Source of the DNA: Pseudotamlana haliotis
Lineage (GTDB): Bacteria; Bacteroidota; Bacteroidia; Flavobacteriales; Flavobacteriaceae
Direction of reading: 5' to 3'
Assembly (NCBI RefSeq): GCF_008806375.1
Contig: NZ_WAAT01000052.1
Location: 62,001-126,000 of the forward strand
Length of the DNA: 64,000 nucleotides
The position numbers and the translations under genes were made by a program. Position 1 is the first letter of the stretch. Every line of letters starts with the position of its first letter. Positions 45,101-53,376 of the stretch are shown here, one piece after another. The notes beneath the pieces were generated by a model, which was not told the origin of the DNA, did no database searches, and worked only from the letters and a program-made list of their open reading frames with translations.

Positions 45101-45844
45101 GGTTGCTTTTCCTTTAAAAGTGGCATTCAATTTGTCTTGCGTGACGTATAAGTTTTCAACAAAACCGGCATTTTCTGAGGTTTCGCTGGCATCTAAAGCT
45201 GGTGTGATAAATAATAAGATGTGTGATTTGTCTTTGCTTACCAAAAAACCATTTTCTAAGCTAAACTCTTCACCGTAATTTAAATCTTGCAACCTTTTTA
45301 AGGCGATAAAAGATAGCCCTAAAGGGTCTTTTAAAATCACATCTTTGGCTACAATTCCGGAAGGAGAAATTAGGGTTTTGTAGTTATTTAAGGTGCTTTG
45401 GTTGATGCTGTCTTTTCTGATTTTATCAGCAATGGTTTTATAGTCCTGGTCTTCTAAAAACAACGGCAGATTGTTATACACAAAATCCATAGTTTGTTGT
45501 ATGTCTGCTTGGTCTACCTGGCCTTGGATGTCTTTGATGTATGCACTCGAATTTTGAGAAATACTATCTATAAATGCACTGGCATATTGGGTTAAATCAT
45601 CCACCGAAGCCTCTGGCGATTTGGTGATGTGAACAATGATTTTATCAGTAAAATTAACCTGCTTTAAAACCTTTTGAATTTCTGAGTTTTCAGCAGTACT
45701 TGGGATGAGTTTTGTGATGTCTTCTTCAAATTCAATTTTGGAAGCGGTAAAGAGTAAAGCAGAAAAAATGAAAATTAATAAACCAAAACCCAATGCTTTT
45801 CTAGCATGAAAGTAAGCGTATATGTTGTAAAACCAATTATGCAT
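42164..45844 (-). CDS. Trifunctional MMPL transporter / lysophospholipid acyltransferase / methyltransferase-like protein
   Basis: The 1226-residue product has two RND/MMPL halves (about 1-410 and 430-830, each with a large external loop between membrane helices), then an acyltransferase domain with NHSSFLD near residue 892 and FPEGTRST near 960, and a C-terminal ~150 residues resembling a reduced class I methyltransferase. The same three-part fusion is annotated in flexirubin-type loci. It likely flips and acylates the aryl lipid. It overlaps the glycosyltransferase gene by 8 bp. Confidence 0.83.
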   Translation of the reverse strand: MHNWFYNIYAYFHARKALGFGLLIFIFSALLFTASKIEFEEDITKLIPSTAENSEIQKVLKQVNFTDKIIVHITKSPEASVDDLTQYASAFIDSISQNSSAYIKDIQGQVDQADIQQTMDFVYNNLPLFLEDQDYKTIADKIRKDSINQSTLNNYKTLISPSGIVAKDVILKDPLGLSFIALKRLQDLNYGEEFSLENGFLVSKDKSHILLFITPALDASETSENAGFVENLYVTQDKLNATFKGKATSEYYGGTLIAVANANQIKKDIQLTVAIALTVLLLIFMVFYRKLTIPIILFVPTILGGLLAIVILFLVREKISAISLGIGSVLLGVTLDYALHILTHLRNNNEVKSLYKEITKPILMSSLTTALAFLCLLFIKSQALQDLGLFTAISVMGASVFALIFIPQVYKESDKKVKKITLLDKLASYEFHRKKWAIIALVLLCIGSLFTYKSLSFNNDISQLNYQPEHLKAAELRLDTLISSKSKSIYIAAYGTSEEQTLQNNEVILKKLEALKGDNSILNFSSLSTLVHSEKQQKQQIAKWKTFWDTQTVETTKNNIIESGETLGFKPNTFSTFYNLLKTDFSPLSTNDYKTLKSISVDDYLNTKNGFTTITTLVKTKDEVPVLKTFKDQDQTLLIDRKQMNEAFLGHLKSDFNKLIGYSLVVVIILLLIFYKSFSLTVVTSLPICLTWLLTMGIMGLFHIQFNIFNIIISTFIFGLGIDYCIFITNGLLHEYRTGEKALTTHKTSILLSVITTILGVGVLIFAKHPALHSIALVCLIGILSAVLVAFTIQPLLFKLFIGSSKKRPVSVRVFLYSILSFTYFGLGGLLLSLFSVTILKLIPLPKKTKMNGFHVLMSKFMKSVLYTEVFLGKKVINTVQEDFKKQAIIIANHSSFLDILAIGMLHPKIIFLVNDWVYNSPVFGKAVQLAGFYPVSNGIDNGLDHLKKKVDQGYTLMAFPEGTRSTTHKIKRFHKGAFYLAEQFNLDIIPVLIHGNSEIIPKGEAMIRDGQITLKVLDRITPNDTSFGKNYSQRAKYVGAYFRSEFSKLRKEKEGPTYFHKTLLDDYRYKGQALYNDVRSDLKTYKITYQNILDTLGEKARIAHISNDAGQLDLLLTLHAVDRKIISYIENQKYRTIVKHNCISNTRYITCVDSLDELLNYPANVLILNTNQTNHEAAITPFLNTVNHIVLLKASRDFDSTWIFQHGFQLSYQDQNSIILTKTGH

Positions 45845-47045
45845 TGACTACAGATACTTTTTTCTTTTGAAACACTGAAAAAAGCAAATAACTTAAAGGG
45901 CCTACGATTAATGCGGCTATGGTAGCAAGGCTAAAACTACCCACGAGATAGGTTTTAAGGTGTTTTAAAACTTCAACATCTAAGCTGATTTTGTGAAGCT
46001 GAAAGGTTTCATTCTGACCCAAAATAAAATTGCCTAGTACAAAACTTATAAAAACAATAAACGGAATAAATGGCGGAATACTAATATTTGAAAATGTAAA
46101 TGCAATGGCTTTATTTAATTTAAAAATCACTGCTAAAAAAATGGCTAAGGCCGAGTGCAGGCCCCACAAAGGCGTGAGTCCAATGAAAAGTCCCAATGTT
46201 AGTGACAATGCTTTTTTTCTAGGCGAGTCGTTATGACTTATAAAATCTTCTATAACGAAGCGCTTAATGCCTTTTTTTTTTAATTTTCTGAAAAGGTTTC
46301 TTGGTTTTATATAGAGAAAGGTTAGGATAACAAACCAAGTATTTAAAATGCTAATACGTGTAAAATCTTTAAAGGGTCTGAAGTGCGAAACACGCTCAGT
46401 TTCATCGTATAAAATTTGAATCGGAATATTTTTAACTTGAGTGCCTTTCCAAGCGGCTTTTACGATAATTTCAATTTCAAATTCAAACTTTGAAGTGTAG
46501 AATTTTAAATCTTTAAGCTGATGAATCGGGTAGAGTCTAAATCCAGACTGCGTGTCTTGCAGTTCAATACCCGTTTCTAGTTTATACCAAAAATTGGAGA
46601 ATTTATTACCAAAGCTGCTTTTTTTAGGCACGCTTTTTTGGTTCATATTACGGGCGCCAATGAGTAGTAGGTTCTTGTTTTCGGCTTGTTCTAGGCTGTT
46701 GATAAACACAGGAATGTCTTCCGGGAAATGCTGACCATCAGAATCTATGGTTATGGTGTAATGATAGCCTAAACGAAGAGCTTCTTTAAATCCAGCGCGT
46801 AAGGCTTGACCTTTACCTTTGTTTTGCTCAAAATGAATTTGATGTACTTCAGGGTAATGTTTTAAAATGCTCGAAGTACTATCTGTAGCGCCATCGTTAA
46901 CCACAATAATGTTGTGAGTCTGTTTTAAAACACCATCAATAACCTGTTGCAATGTTTTTTGGTTATTATACGTGGGTATAATAACGCAACATGACAAGTT
47001 GGTTGATGGTTTATGTGTTACGGTCTCCTTCATTGTGGTTAGCAT
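45837..47045 (-). CDS. Family 2 glycosyltransferase fused to DUF2062
   Basis: The 402-residue protein has a GT-A fold at about 17-240 (VIIPTYNN, then VVNDGATDST, and DSDGQHFPEDI as DxD-like motif) like DPM1/GtrB, followed by a DUF2062 membrane domain (about 265-395, with SLTLGLFIGLTPLWGLHSALA). It may transfer a sugar to the lipid product of the cluster. It starts a second transcription unit: a terminator and a perfect TATATTTG box lie between it and the ACP gene. Confidence 0.83.
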   Translation of the reverse strand: MLTTMKETVTHKPSTNLSCCVIIPTYNNQKTLQQVIDGVLKQTHNIIVVNDGATDSTSSILKHYPEVHQIHFEQNKGKGQALRAGFKEALRLGYHYTITIDSDGQHFPEDIPVFINSLEQAENKNLLLIGARNMNQKSVPKKSSFGNKFSNFWYKLETGIELQDTQSGFRLYPIHQLKDLKFYTSKFEFEIEIIVKAAWKGTQVKNIPIQILYDETERVSHFRPFKDFTRISILNTWFVILTFLYIKPRNLFRKLKKKGIKRFVIEDFISHNDSPRKKALSLTLGLFIGLTPLWGLHSALAIFLAVIFKLNKAIAFTFSNISIPPFIPFIVFISFVLGNFILGQNETFQLHKISLDVEVLKHLKTYLVGSFSLATIAALIVGPLSYLLFSVFQKKKVSVVNA

Positions 47046-47080
47046 TTGACTTCCTCAAAAAAATCAAATATAATATTATA

Positions 47081-47088
47081 CAAATATA
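47081..47088 (-). promoter_or_regulatory. -7 box of the second biosynthetic unit
   Basis: TATATTTG on the minus strand (47088-47081) matches TAnnTTTG; a second copy lies at 47072-47065. A TTTG (47116-47113) stands 24 nt upstream, slightly outside the usual spacing. It is about 35 nt before the glycosyltransferase start. Confidence 0.5.
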
Positions 47089-47139
47089 CTATTACATTTT
47101 AAAGCATTTATGCAAAGTGCTAATTTACTGCTATAATAC

Positions 47140-47169
47140 AGAAAAGCATCTGTAATAACAACAGATGCC
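47140..47169 (-). terminator. Terminator after the ACP gene
   Basis: GCATCTGT and ACAGATGC form a stem around an 8-nt loop, followed on the minus strand by TTTTCTG. It divides the cluster into a first unit (TAL, KR, KS, ACP) and a second (glycosyltransferase to ligase). Confidence 0.65.
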
Positions 47170-47239
47170 CTTTATGTGTTTATCAACTAGGTATGTAAGT
47201 ATTTGGTTACGAATTGCAACCATAGGTTTTACTATAAAT

Positions 47240-47485
47240 CTAACTTAATTTATTTTCAATAAGGTCGTAAAAATCCTGAAGTGTTTCTACATTTATAAAA
47301 TCATGACTTACTAGTTTTACTCCAAAATTGGATTCTATAGCCACTACTAAATCAACAAAATCTAAACTATCTAGTTCTAGAGTGTCTTTTAAATTAGCTG
47401 TAGGCATTATGTCTTCCGATTCCACTTCAAACTCATCAACAAGAAAGTTGTTTATTTTTTCAATAATAACTTCTTTTTCCATCAC
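47240..47485 (-). CDS. Acyl carrier protein
   Basis: The 81-residue ACP has the phosphopantetheine attachment serine S40 in LELDSLDFVDLV. It starts 4 nt after the ketosynthase stop. It will carry the growing chain of the cluster, distinct from the housekeeping AcpP. Confidence 0.92.
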   Translation of the reverse strand: MMEKEVIIEKINNFLVDEFEVESEDIMPTANLKDTLELDSLDFVDLVVAIESNFGVKLVSHDFINVETLQDFYDLIENKLS

Positions 47486-47489
47486 TGTT

Positions 47490-48707
47490 TTACAATTTTT
47501 TTATTATTAATGCTGAATTTGTTCCCCCAAATCCGAAGGAATTCGATAAAAATACATCAATTTTTTTATCTAGGGTTTTGCTTACTAAATTTAATTTACT
47601 GGCATCTTCGTCAGGATTTTCTAAATTAATATTCGGTGCAACAAAAGAGTTTTGCATCATGAGCATGGAGTAAATCACTTCACTAGCTCCGGCCATCCAA
47701 CACTCGTGTCCGGTCATGGATTTGGTTGAACTCACATGCGGCCCGTTTTCGCCAAAAACATCAAAAATAGCCTTAGCTTCATTACTATCACCAACGGGTG
47801 TAGATGTGGCATGGGCGTTCACATAGTCTATCACTTCTGTAGACATCTGAGCTTGGTCGAGTGCTTTTTTCATCGCTCGTGCTGGTCCGTCTACATTAGG
47901 CGTAGAAATATGTTCGCCATTAGAAGAAAAACCATAACCAACAATTTCAGCTAAAATAGGGGCGCCACGTTTCACAGCCGATTCATAGCTTTCAACAACC
48001 AGAGTTGCTCCGCCGCCACTAGGCACTAAGCCATCACGGTTTTTGTCGAATGGGCGAGATGCTTTCCCTGGAGAGTCTTCATTTACTGAAAACACACCTA
48101 AACCATCAAAACTACCCATGGCGAGTTCGTTTATTTCCTGTGCGCCTCCACAAATAATGCAATCTTGAAGTTCACTTTTTATCAATTGATAAGCCATACC
48201 AATAGCATGCGAACCACTGGCACATGCGGCGCTTACCGTAAAATTAATGCCTGTTAATTTAAATATGGTAGAAAGGTTCATGGTAATCGAGGAGTTCATG
48301 CCTCTAAAAATAGCTCCTGAACCTACTAAATTGGTGTCTTTTTTTTCGCGAATTAAATCGGCCGACTCTACAATCGATTTTGCCGTACTGTCGTTACCGT
48401 ATATGATACCTACCTCATTGGCATCGAGATAATCCTGAGTTATTTTAGCGTTTTCTAGGGCTTCCAGGGTTGCTAAATAAGCATAAGCACCTTCTTCGCC
48501 TAAGCTAATACGCTGTCTTCTTCCAAGTTGTTTTTTTAGGTCTGGCATATCTACCATACCCGTTAAACAGGAGCGAAAACCGTAAGGCTTTCTTTTGTCA
48601 TCATAGATAATTCCTGAAGTTCCATTGTATAAGGATTGTTTGACCTCTTCTAGATTTTTACCGATGCAGGAATAAATTCCCATGCCTGTTATAACAACTC
48701 TTCTCAT
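47490..48707 (-). CDS. Beta-ketoacyl-ACP synthase (FabF-type)
   Basis: The 405-residue ketosynthase has a full catalytic triad: C162 in SAACASGSH, H299 in NAHATSTPVGD and H334 in MTGHECWMAGASE. It should condense malonyl units onto an ACP-bound starter. Together with the adjacent ketoreductase and ACP it forms a minimal type II system; no second chain-length-like subunit is found next to it, and no dehydratase is seen in the window. Confidence 0.92.
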   Translation of the reverse strand: MRRVVITGMGIYSCIGKNLEEVKQSLYNGTSGIIYDDKRKPYGFRSCLTGMVDMPDLKKQLGRRQRISLGEEGAYAYLATLEALENAKITQDYLDANEVGIIYGNDSTAKSIVESADLIREKKDTNLVGSGAIFRGMNSSITMNLSTIFKLTGINFTVSAACASGSHAIGMAYQLIKSELQDCIICGGAQEINELAMGSFDGLGVFSVNEDSPGKASRPFDKNRDGLVPSGGGATLVVESYESAVKRGAPILAEIVGYGFSSNGEHISTPNVDGPARAMKKALDQAQMSTEVIDYVNAHATSTPVGDSNEAKAIFDVFGENGPHVSSTKSMTGHECWMAGASEVIYSMLMMQNSFVAPNINLENPDEDASKLNLVSKTLDKKIDVFLSNSFGFGGTNSALIIKKL

Positions 48708-48718
48708 TTTAAACGTGT

Positions 48719-49471
48719 TTAGGAGTAAATACCACCATTTATATTAATGACTTCTCCCGTAATATAAGCCGATTTTTTAGAAGCTAAAAATGATACTAAA
48801 TGTGCCACTTCTTCAGGCTCACCAAAACGATTAGCTGGCACGAGTTTTTTCAACTCTTTTTCATTCAATTCTCCTGTCATATCGGTGTTAATAAATCCTG
48901 GAGCCACAGCATTTACGGTGATATTTCGTTTAGCAATCTCCTGAGCTAGTGCTTTTGTAGCTGAAATTACAGCACCTTTAGCGGCTGAATAATTGGTTTG
49001 GCCTGGGGTTCCTTTTAGTCCCGATACAGATACTAAATTGATAATACGTCCATATTTATTGACTAGTAATTTTTGAATCAGGTGATTGGTCACATTAAAG
49101 AACCCGTTTAAACTGGTGTTGATGACATCATTCCAATCTTCTGGTTTCATCCACATGAATAAACCATCTTTAGTAATGCCTGCGTTGTTTACTATCACTT
49201 CTATAAGCCCATTCTCATGATGGTCTTGCCATGAATCTAAGGCTTGAGCAACTTCGCTAAGATTAGATACATTAAATGGTAATAGTTCACCAGTGCCTCC
49301 AGCTTCTTCTACTAATTTTAAAGTTTCTAAAGCGGCTTCTTTATTGCTGTTATAGTTGATGATGATTGGGTAGTCTGAATCTTTGGCCAATTGCACGCAA
49401 ATGGCTCTACCAATACCTCGTGACCCTCCGGTGACTAAGGCGTATTTTGTTATGACTTCCTTCTCTTTCAT
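48719..49471 (-). CDS. 3-oxoacyl-ACP reductase (FabG-type SDR)
   Basis: The 250-residue short-chain dehydrogenase has the NADPH motif TGGSRGIGRA near residue 15 and the active site S...YSAAKGA (SVSGLKGTPGQTNYSAAKGA near 150). It reduces the keto group after each condensation. Its start overlaps the tyrosine ammonia-lyase stop by one base (TAATG), so the two are co-translated. Confidence 0.92.
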   Translation of the reverse strand: MKEKEVITKYALVTGGSRGIGRAICVQLAKDSDYPIIINYNSNKEAALETLKLVEEAGGTGELLPFNVSNLSEVAQALDSWQDHHENGLIEVIVNNAGITKDGLFMWMKPEDWNDVINTSLNGFFNVTNHLIQKLLVNKYGRIINLVSVSGLKGTPGQTNYSAAKGAVISATKALAQEIAKRNITVNAVAPGFINTDMTGELNEKELKKLVPANRFGEPEEVAHLVSFLASKKSAYITGEVININGGIYS

Positions 49472-51006
49472 TATGCAATATTATTTTCGTGGTTCATAAT
49501 AAAGGCTTTCACCTCATTTACATAAGGGTACATGATAATATCGTCCTTAAATGCAGGCACGATTTTTCTAATCGCCTCGTATGCTTTTTTAGTTTTTGAA
49601 GAGATTTTATCTTGAACCTCTAAATATTCAATGGCTTGAACGATGGTAATCAATTCAATCGCCATAACTTCATAAGCATTCTCTATAACCTTTTTTGTTA
49701 TGAGCGCTGCATTAGTTCCCATACTCACAATATCTTGATTGTCGTTGTTATTTGGGATACTGTGTACGTACATTGGGTTAGAAAGCGTTTGGTTTTCTGC
49801 AGTTGTTGAGGTTGCCGTAAACTGAACACCTTGCATACCAAAGTTTAAACCTAATGTTCCTAAATTAACAAAAGCAGGTAAGGTATTATTAAGGTTTGGG
49901 TTTAATAAATAGTTAAGTTGACGCTCGGCAAGCATGCTCATTTTAGTAACGACCAATTTAAGTTTGTCCATTTCTAAAGACACGTAATCTCCGTGAAAGT
50001 TTCCACCGTGATACACATGTTGTTTTTCAACACTCACGATTGGGTTGTCGTTTGCCGAATTCACTTCTTCCATTAAAATGCGTTCCACATCATTTAGGGT
50101 GTCTAAAACAGGACCTAAAATTTGAGGCACACAACGGATAGAGTAGTATTCCTGAACTTTTTCTTCAAAAACCTTAACATCAGGGTTTTTATTATATAAG
50201 AATTCTTCACGTTTTCTGGTTAATTGTGAATCGCTTAAGTGCTCACGCATCAGTTTAGCGATTTCACGTTGGCCTTTATGTTTTTTTGACTGGTTTAATT
50301 CTAGCGATAAATGGTCATCATAGGCCTGCATGATTTCATTAATGGCTGAAGCACATAAAATCCCCCAGTTTAATAAGCGTCTGGTGTTTATGGTGTTTAC
50401 AATACCAATACCAGTCATTACTGAAGTACCGTTCATAAGCGCTAAACCTTCACGTAAAACTACAGAAATAGGTTTTAGATTTTCAATTTCGAAAACGTCT
50501 TTTGTAGGTTGCAATTTGGCTTTGTAAAACACTTGGCCTTCTCCAATTAAAACAAGGGCTAAATGCGCCAATTGTACCAAATCTCCACTGGCACCAACAC
50601 CACCGTGCTCATAAATTAATGGAATAATGTTTCTATTAATCAATTGGTTCATCAATTCGATAACCGATTTGTGAACGCCTGAATGTCCTAACGATAGCGT
50701 ATTTAAACGAGCTAACATCGCTGCTTTCACATATTGCGGTGGAATGAAATTTCCCGTGCCAGAAGCGTGACTTCTAATTAAATTATATTGTAGTTTTATA
50801 CGATCGGCGTCGTTGATTTTATATTGAGCCATGGGCCCAAAACCAGTATTCACGCCGTATATGGTTTTGTTATCTGAAAAATCTTTTAAAAAGTTAAAAC
50901 TGTTTTCTATAGTTTGATAAACACTCGGGTCAATTTCTAAAGGGTTATTTTCAAAAATAATTTTATAAAATTCTTCAATCCTGAGCGTGCCATCTAGTTT
51001 TAACAT
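49471..51006 (-). CDS. Tyrosine ammonia-lyase (MIO family)
   Basis: The 511-residue enzyme of the HAL/PAL family has the MIO-forming triad A139-S140-G141 in GGVGASGDLVQLAH and catalytic Y50 in YGVNTGFGPMAQY. It closely resembles from memory the flexirubin-cluster tyrosine ammonia-lyase of Flavobacterium johnsoniae along its length (for example the VHSIPNNNDNQDIVSMGTN segment). It turns tyrosine into p-coumaric acid and ammonia, giving the aryl starter. Being the first gene of the operon, it is preceded by a TAAATTTG box at 51079-51072. Histidine as substrate is less likely. Confidence 0.88.
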   Translation of the reverse strand: MLKLDGTLRIEEFYKIIFENNPLEIDPSVYQTIENSFNFLKDFSDNKTIYGVNTGFGPMAQYKINDADRIKLQYNLIRSHASGTGNFIPPQYVKAAMLARLNTLSLGHSGVHKSVIELMNQLINRNIIPLIYEHGGVGASGDLVQLAHLALVLIGEGQVFYKAKLQPTKDVFEIENLKPISVVLREGLALMNGTSVMTGIGIVNTINTRRLLNWGILCASAINEIMQAYDDHLSLELNQSKKHKGQREIAKLMREHLSDSQLTRKREEFLYNKNPDVKVFEEKVQEYYSIRCVPQILGPVLDTLNDVERILMEEVNSANDNPIVSVEKQHVYHGGNFHGDYVSLEMDKLKLVVTKMSMLAERQLNYLLNPNLNNTLPAFVNLGTLGLNFGMQGVQFTATSTTAENQTLSNPMYVHSIPNNNDNQDIVSMGTNAALITKKVIENAYEVMAIELITIVQAIEYLEVQDKISSKTKKAYEAIRKIVPAFKDDIIMYPYVNEVKAFIMNHENNIA

Positions 51007-51071
51007 CGATATTGTTTTTATGCGTGAAATATTGTTTTAATAACGGCTTGTAAAGTAGTTATTTTGGTGTG

Positions 51072-51079
51072 CAAATTTA
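51072..51079 (-). promoter_or_regulatory. -7 box of the tyrosine ammonia-lyase operon
   Basis: TAAATTTG on the minus strand is a perfect match to TAnnTTTG and lies about 65 nt before the lyase start. No TTTG stands at the expected -33 distance, so the promoter may need an activator. Confidence 0.45.
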
Positions 51080-51216
51080 GAATAATAAATGATTTTATAC
51101 TAAGAAGATTTTGAGACTCTTAAAAGTAAGGTTTTAGGAAGGGCTTTTTACTATGAAAAGTAGTCCTGTATATGGTAATTTTTAGTGGAATTTTGAGTAT
51201 TTACCGGATGTAATAG

Positions 51217-51262
51217 AAAAAGCACTGATTAAAAATTGAAAAATGCTTTAATCAGTGCTTTT
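51217..51262 (-). terminator. Terminator after the secreted protein gene
   Basis: AAAAGCACTGATT (51218-51230) and AATCAGTGCTTTT (51250-51262) form a 13-bp stem around a 19-nt loop, followed by T residues on the minus strand. It lies about 30 nt past the stop codon at 51292. Confidence 0.75.
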
Positions 51263-51291
51263 GTATTTAATGCTATAAGTGTCTACTAAGC

Positions 51292-51891
51292 TTAGATCAC
51301 TTTGTTTATTTTTTTAGCAACTTCTTTGGCCAGCTTGGCATAAGCTTCAGAGATGCGGTATCCAGAGTTGTAATCATAACCCATGGCACCTTGACCTTCT
51401 ACTTTAGTGATGTCTGCAGAAAATAGAATTTTACTAGGATCATTAGTTTCATAAACTGAAACGGTTGCTTCTATTTTTGCGTTTTGGCGCATCACACCAA
51501 CGTTGTAACCCGCATACATCATGTTGGTTTTTACAAGCATGGTATAAGGAGCTTCAACATCTTTAGCTACTTTAACTTCATCATCATCAAATCTTTTATT
51601 AAATGATTCAATGAATTTTGGTTCATAGCGGTCTTCGCGGTCATCAAACCAAGATTTTTTGAAAACCTCACCAGCACCAGCTTCTTTTTCTTCTCTTTTA
51701 GACATTTTATCTTCCAAGAATTCCTCTTCAGAGTCGTATTTAGGAATCTCTAGGTTGCTGTAGTCGAAGGTTAAAGCGTAAGCATTGATATCTTTTAAGT
51801 CTTTAAAACTACCTGTTTTTACTTTGATTTTCTGCGCATAAGTAAAGCTTGTAAAAAGGCAGATTAATGCAATAGTAAGATTTTTTCTCAT
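51292..51891 (-). CDS. Secreted protein of unknown function
   Basis: The 199-residue protein has a signal peptide (1-19, ending TYAQ) and a mature part rich in charged residues with an acidic middle (SEEEFLEDKMSKREEKEAG). The C-terminal region alternates strands and ends in a helix. I do not recognise a family. It is monocistronic with its own terminator. It may be periplasmic or a type IX-independent outer-membrane associate. Confidence 0.65.
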   Translation of the reverse strand: MRKNLTIALICLFTSFTYAQKIKVKTGSFKDLKDINAYALTFDYSNLEIPKYDSEEEFLEDKMSKREEKEAGAGEVFKKSWFDDREDRYEPKFIESFNKRFDDDEVKVAKDVEAPYTMLVKTNMMYAGYNVGVMRQNAKIEATVSVYETNDPSKILFSADITKVEGQGAMGYDYNSGYRISEAYAKLAKEVAKKINKVI

Positions 51892-51975
51892 TTTTAATTT
51901 AGGTTAAATGGTTAGTTGTTTGCTAATATATAGAAATAAGTGTACGAATTGTTTTATTGTTTGTCTTTTATTTCA

Positions 51976-52020
51976 TGACATTACATGTCGCATAAAGCAT
52001 GGGTCAATTGGGGTAATTTT
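51976..52020 (+). promoter_or_regulatory. Promoter A of the GACAT regulon
   Basis: GACATTACATGTCGCA (51976-51991) contains the perfect inverted repeat GACAT-N3-ATGTC. Exactly 21 nt later stands TAATTTTG (52013-52020), a perfect TAnnTTTG box. No TTTG occurs at -33. Transcription should start near 52025 and read the 42-aa gene at 52093. Three more promoters have the same layout. Confidence 0.7.
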
Positions 52021-52092
52021 GGGGTATAATAATTATAGAAAGTCAAAGCGATTTGTTTTAAGTCGATTGCTTTTTAATTAAACCTCAATGTT

Positions 52093-52221
52093 ATGAATAC
52101 TTTAGAAGTCAACAATGAAACTGAAATTTTAGGATACAATTTATTTAAAATTACGTATTTAACCTTATTTGTGTTTAGTTTAAGTGCTCTTACCATACAT
52201 TTATTACTAAATGGGTTTTAG
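52093..52221 (+). CDS. 42-residue single-helix membrane protein
   Basis: An ATG at 52093 opens a frame of 42 residues: a polar N-terminus (MNTLEVNNETEILGYN), then one membrane helix (about 19-38) ending in a short tail. The frame is enclosed between promoter A and a strong terminator at 52252-52288, so it is an independent unit. Similar mini membrane proteins often act as regulators of membrane complexes, but I do not recognise this one. The two flanking genes are on the other strand. Confidence 0.65.
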   Translation: MNTLEVNNETEILGYNLFKITYLTLFVFSLSALTIHLLLNGF

Positions 52222-52251
52222 TAAGAAGAAGAAAAATTAATTTATAATTAT

Positions 52252-52290
52252 AAAAAGCTCCTAAAAGTTTAACTTTTAGGAGCTTTTTTT
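52252..52290 (+). terminator. Strong terminator after the 42-aa gene
   Basis: AAAAAGCTCCTAAAAGTT and AACTTTTAGGAGCTTTTTTT form a long near-perfect stem with a T-tract. A-rich upstream sequence makes it bidirectional, so it can also end the arsenic operon on the minus strand. Confidence 0.9.
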
Positions 52291-52314
52291 AGGAATATAA
52301 TGATTCCCTTTATG

Positions 52315-53373
52315 TTATGCTTTTTTAAGCTTCTTGTTGAAGTATTTTTTTCGTAACCAAAAGGATACGCGCACTAATAGTATTAAGGCGGGTACTTCTA
52401 CCAAGGGGCCAATAACCCCTGTGAAGGCTTGCCCAGAATTGAGTCCGAAAACCGCAATAGCTACGGCAATAGCTAATTCAAAGTTATTTCCGGCAGCGGT
52501 AAAAGCAACTGCAGCGGTTTTATCATATTCTGCACCCATGGCTTTTGTAAAAAAGAAGCCAATAATAAACATCAGGGCGAAGTAAATAAGTAAAGGCACT
52601 GCAATGATTAATACATCCATTGGGATTTCAACAATCAATTCCCCTTTTAGTGAAAACATCACAACGATAGTAAATAGAAGCGCGATTAAAGTTAAGGGCG
52701 AAATCGCAGGAATAAATTTATTGTTGTACCAATCTTCACCTTTTAATTTTACCAAGACCACACGGCTTAAAATTCCTAAAAGAAAAGGAATACCTAGGTA
52801 TATCGCAACACTTTCAGCAATGGTAGCAATAGAAATATCTACGATAGCGCCTTCAAATCCGAAATAAGGAGGTAAAACCGTAATAAAAATCCAGGTGTAG
52901 AAGCTATAAGCAAATACTTGGAAAATACTATTTAAGGCTACTAATCCAGCGCCGTATTCTGCATTTCCTTCCGCAAGGTCATTCCAAACTAAAACCATGG
53001 CGATACAACGGGCTAAACCAATAAGAATGAGCCCTACCATGTATTCTTCTGGGTAATCGCGTAAAAAGGTTATCGCTAGGAAAAACATGAGTACAGGACC
53101 CACAATCCAGTTCAGAATCAGGGAAATCGACAAGATTTTGGTGTTTTTAAAAACCTTTGGAAGTAGGGCATAATTCACCTTGGCAAGTGGCGGATACATC
53201 ATTAATATGAGTCCGATTGCTATAGGAATATTTGTTGTGCCAACGCTAAATGAGTTTATAACATCTGGAAAAGAAGGTGCAAAATACCCAATACCAACTC
53301 CTAGGGCCATGGCTAAAAATATCCAAAGCGTGAGGTAGCTGTCCAGAAAACTTAATTTTTTAGGAGTAGCCAT
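52315..53373 (-). CDS. acr3: ACR3 family arsenite efflux protein
   Basis: The 352-residue membrane protein has about ten helices and the signature [19 protein letters not shown], whose cysteine in helix 4 is needed for arsenite transport in ACR3. It exports As(III) from the cytoplasm. It is the last gene of the operon arsR-DUF6428-arsC-ACR3, and starts 3 nt after the arsC stop. Confidence 0.93.
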   Translation of the reverse strand: MATPKKLSFLDSYLTLWIFLAMALGVGIGYFAPSFPDVINSFSVGTTNIPIAIGLILMMYPPLAKVNYALLPKVFKNTKILSISLILNWIVGPVLMFFLAITFLRDYPEEYMVGLILIGLARCIAMVLVWNDLAEGNAEYGAGLVALNSIFQVFAYSFYTWIFITVLPPYFGFEGAIVDISIATIAESVAIYLGIPFLLGILSRVVLVKLKGEDWYNNKFIPAISPLTLIALLFTIVVMFSLKGELIVEIPMDVLIIAVPLLIYFALMFIIGFFFTKAMGAEYDKTAAVAFTAAGNNFELAIAVAIAVFGLNSGQAFTGVIGPLVEVPALILLVRVSFWLRKKYFNKKLKKA

Positions 53374-53376
53374 TAA

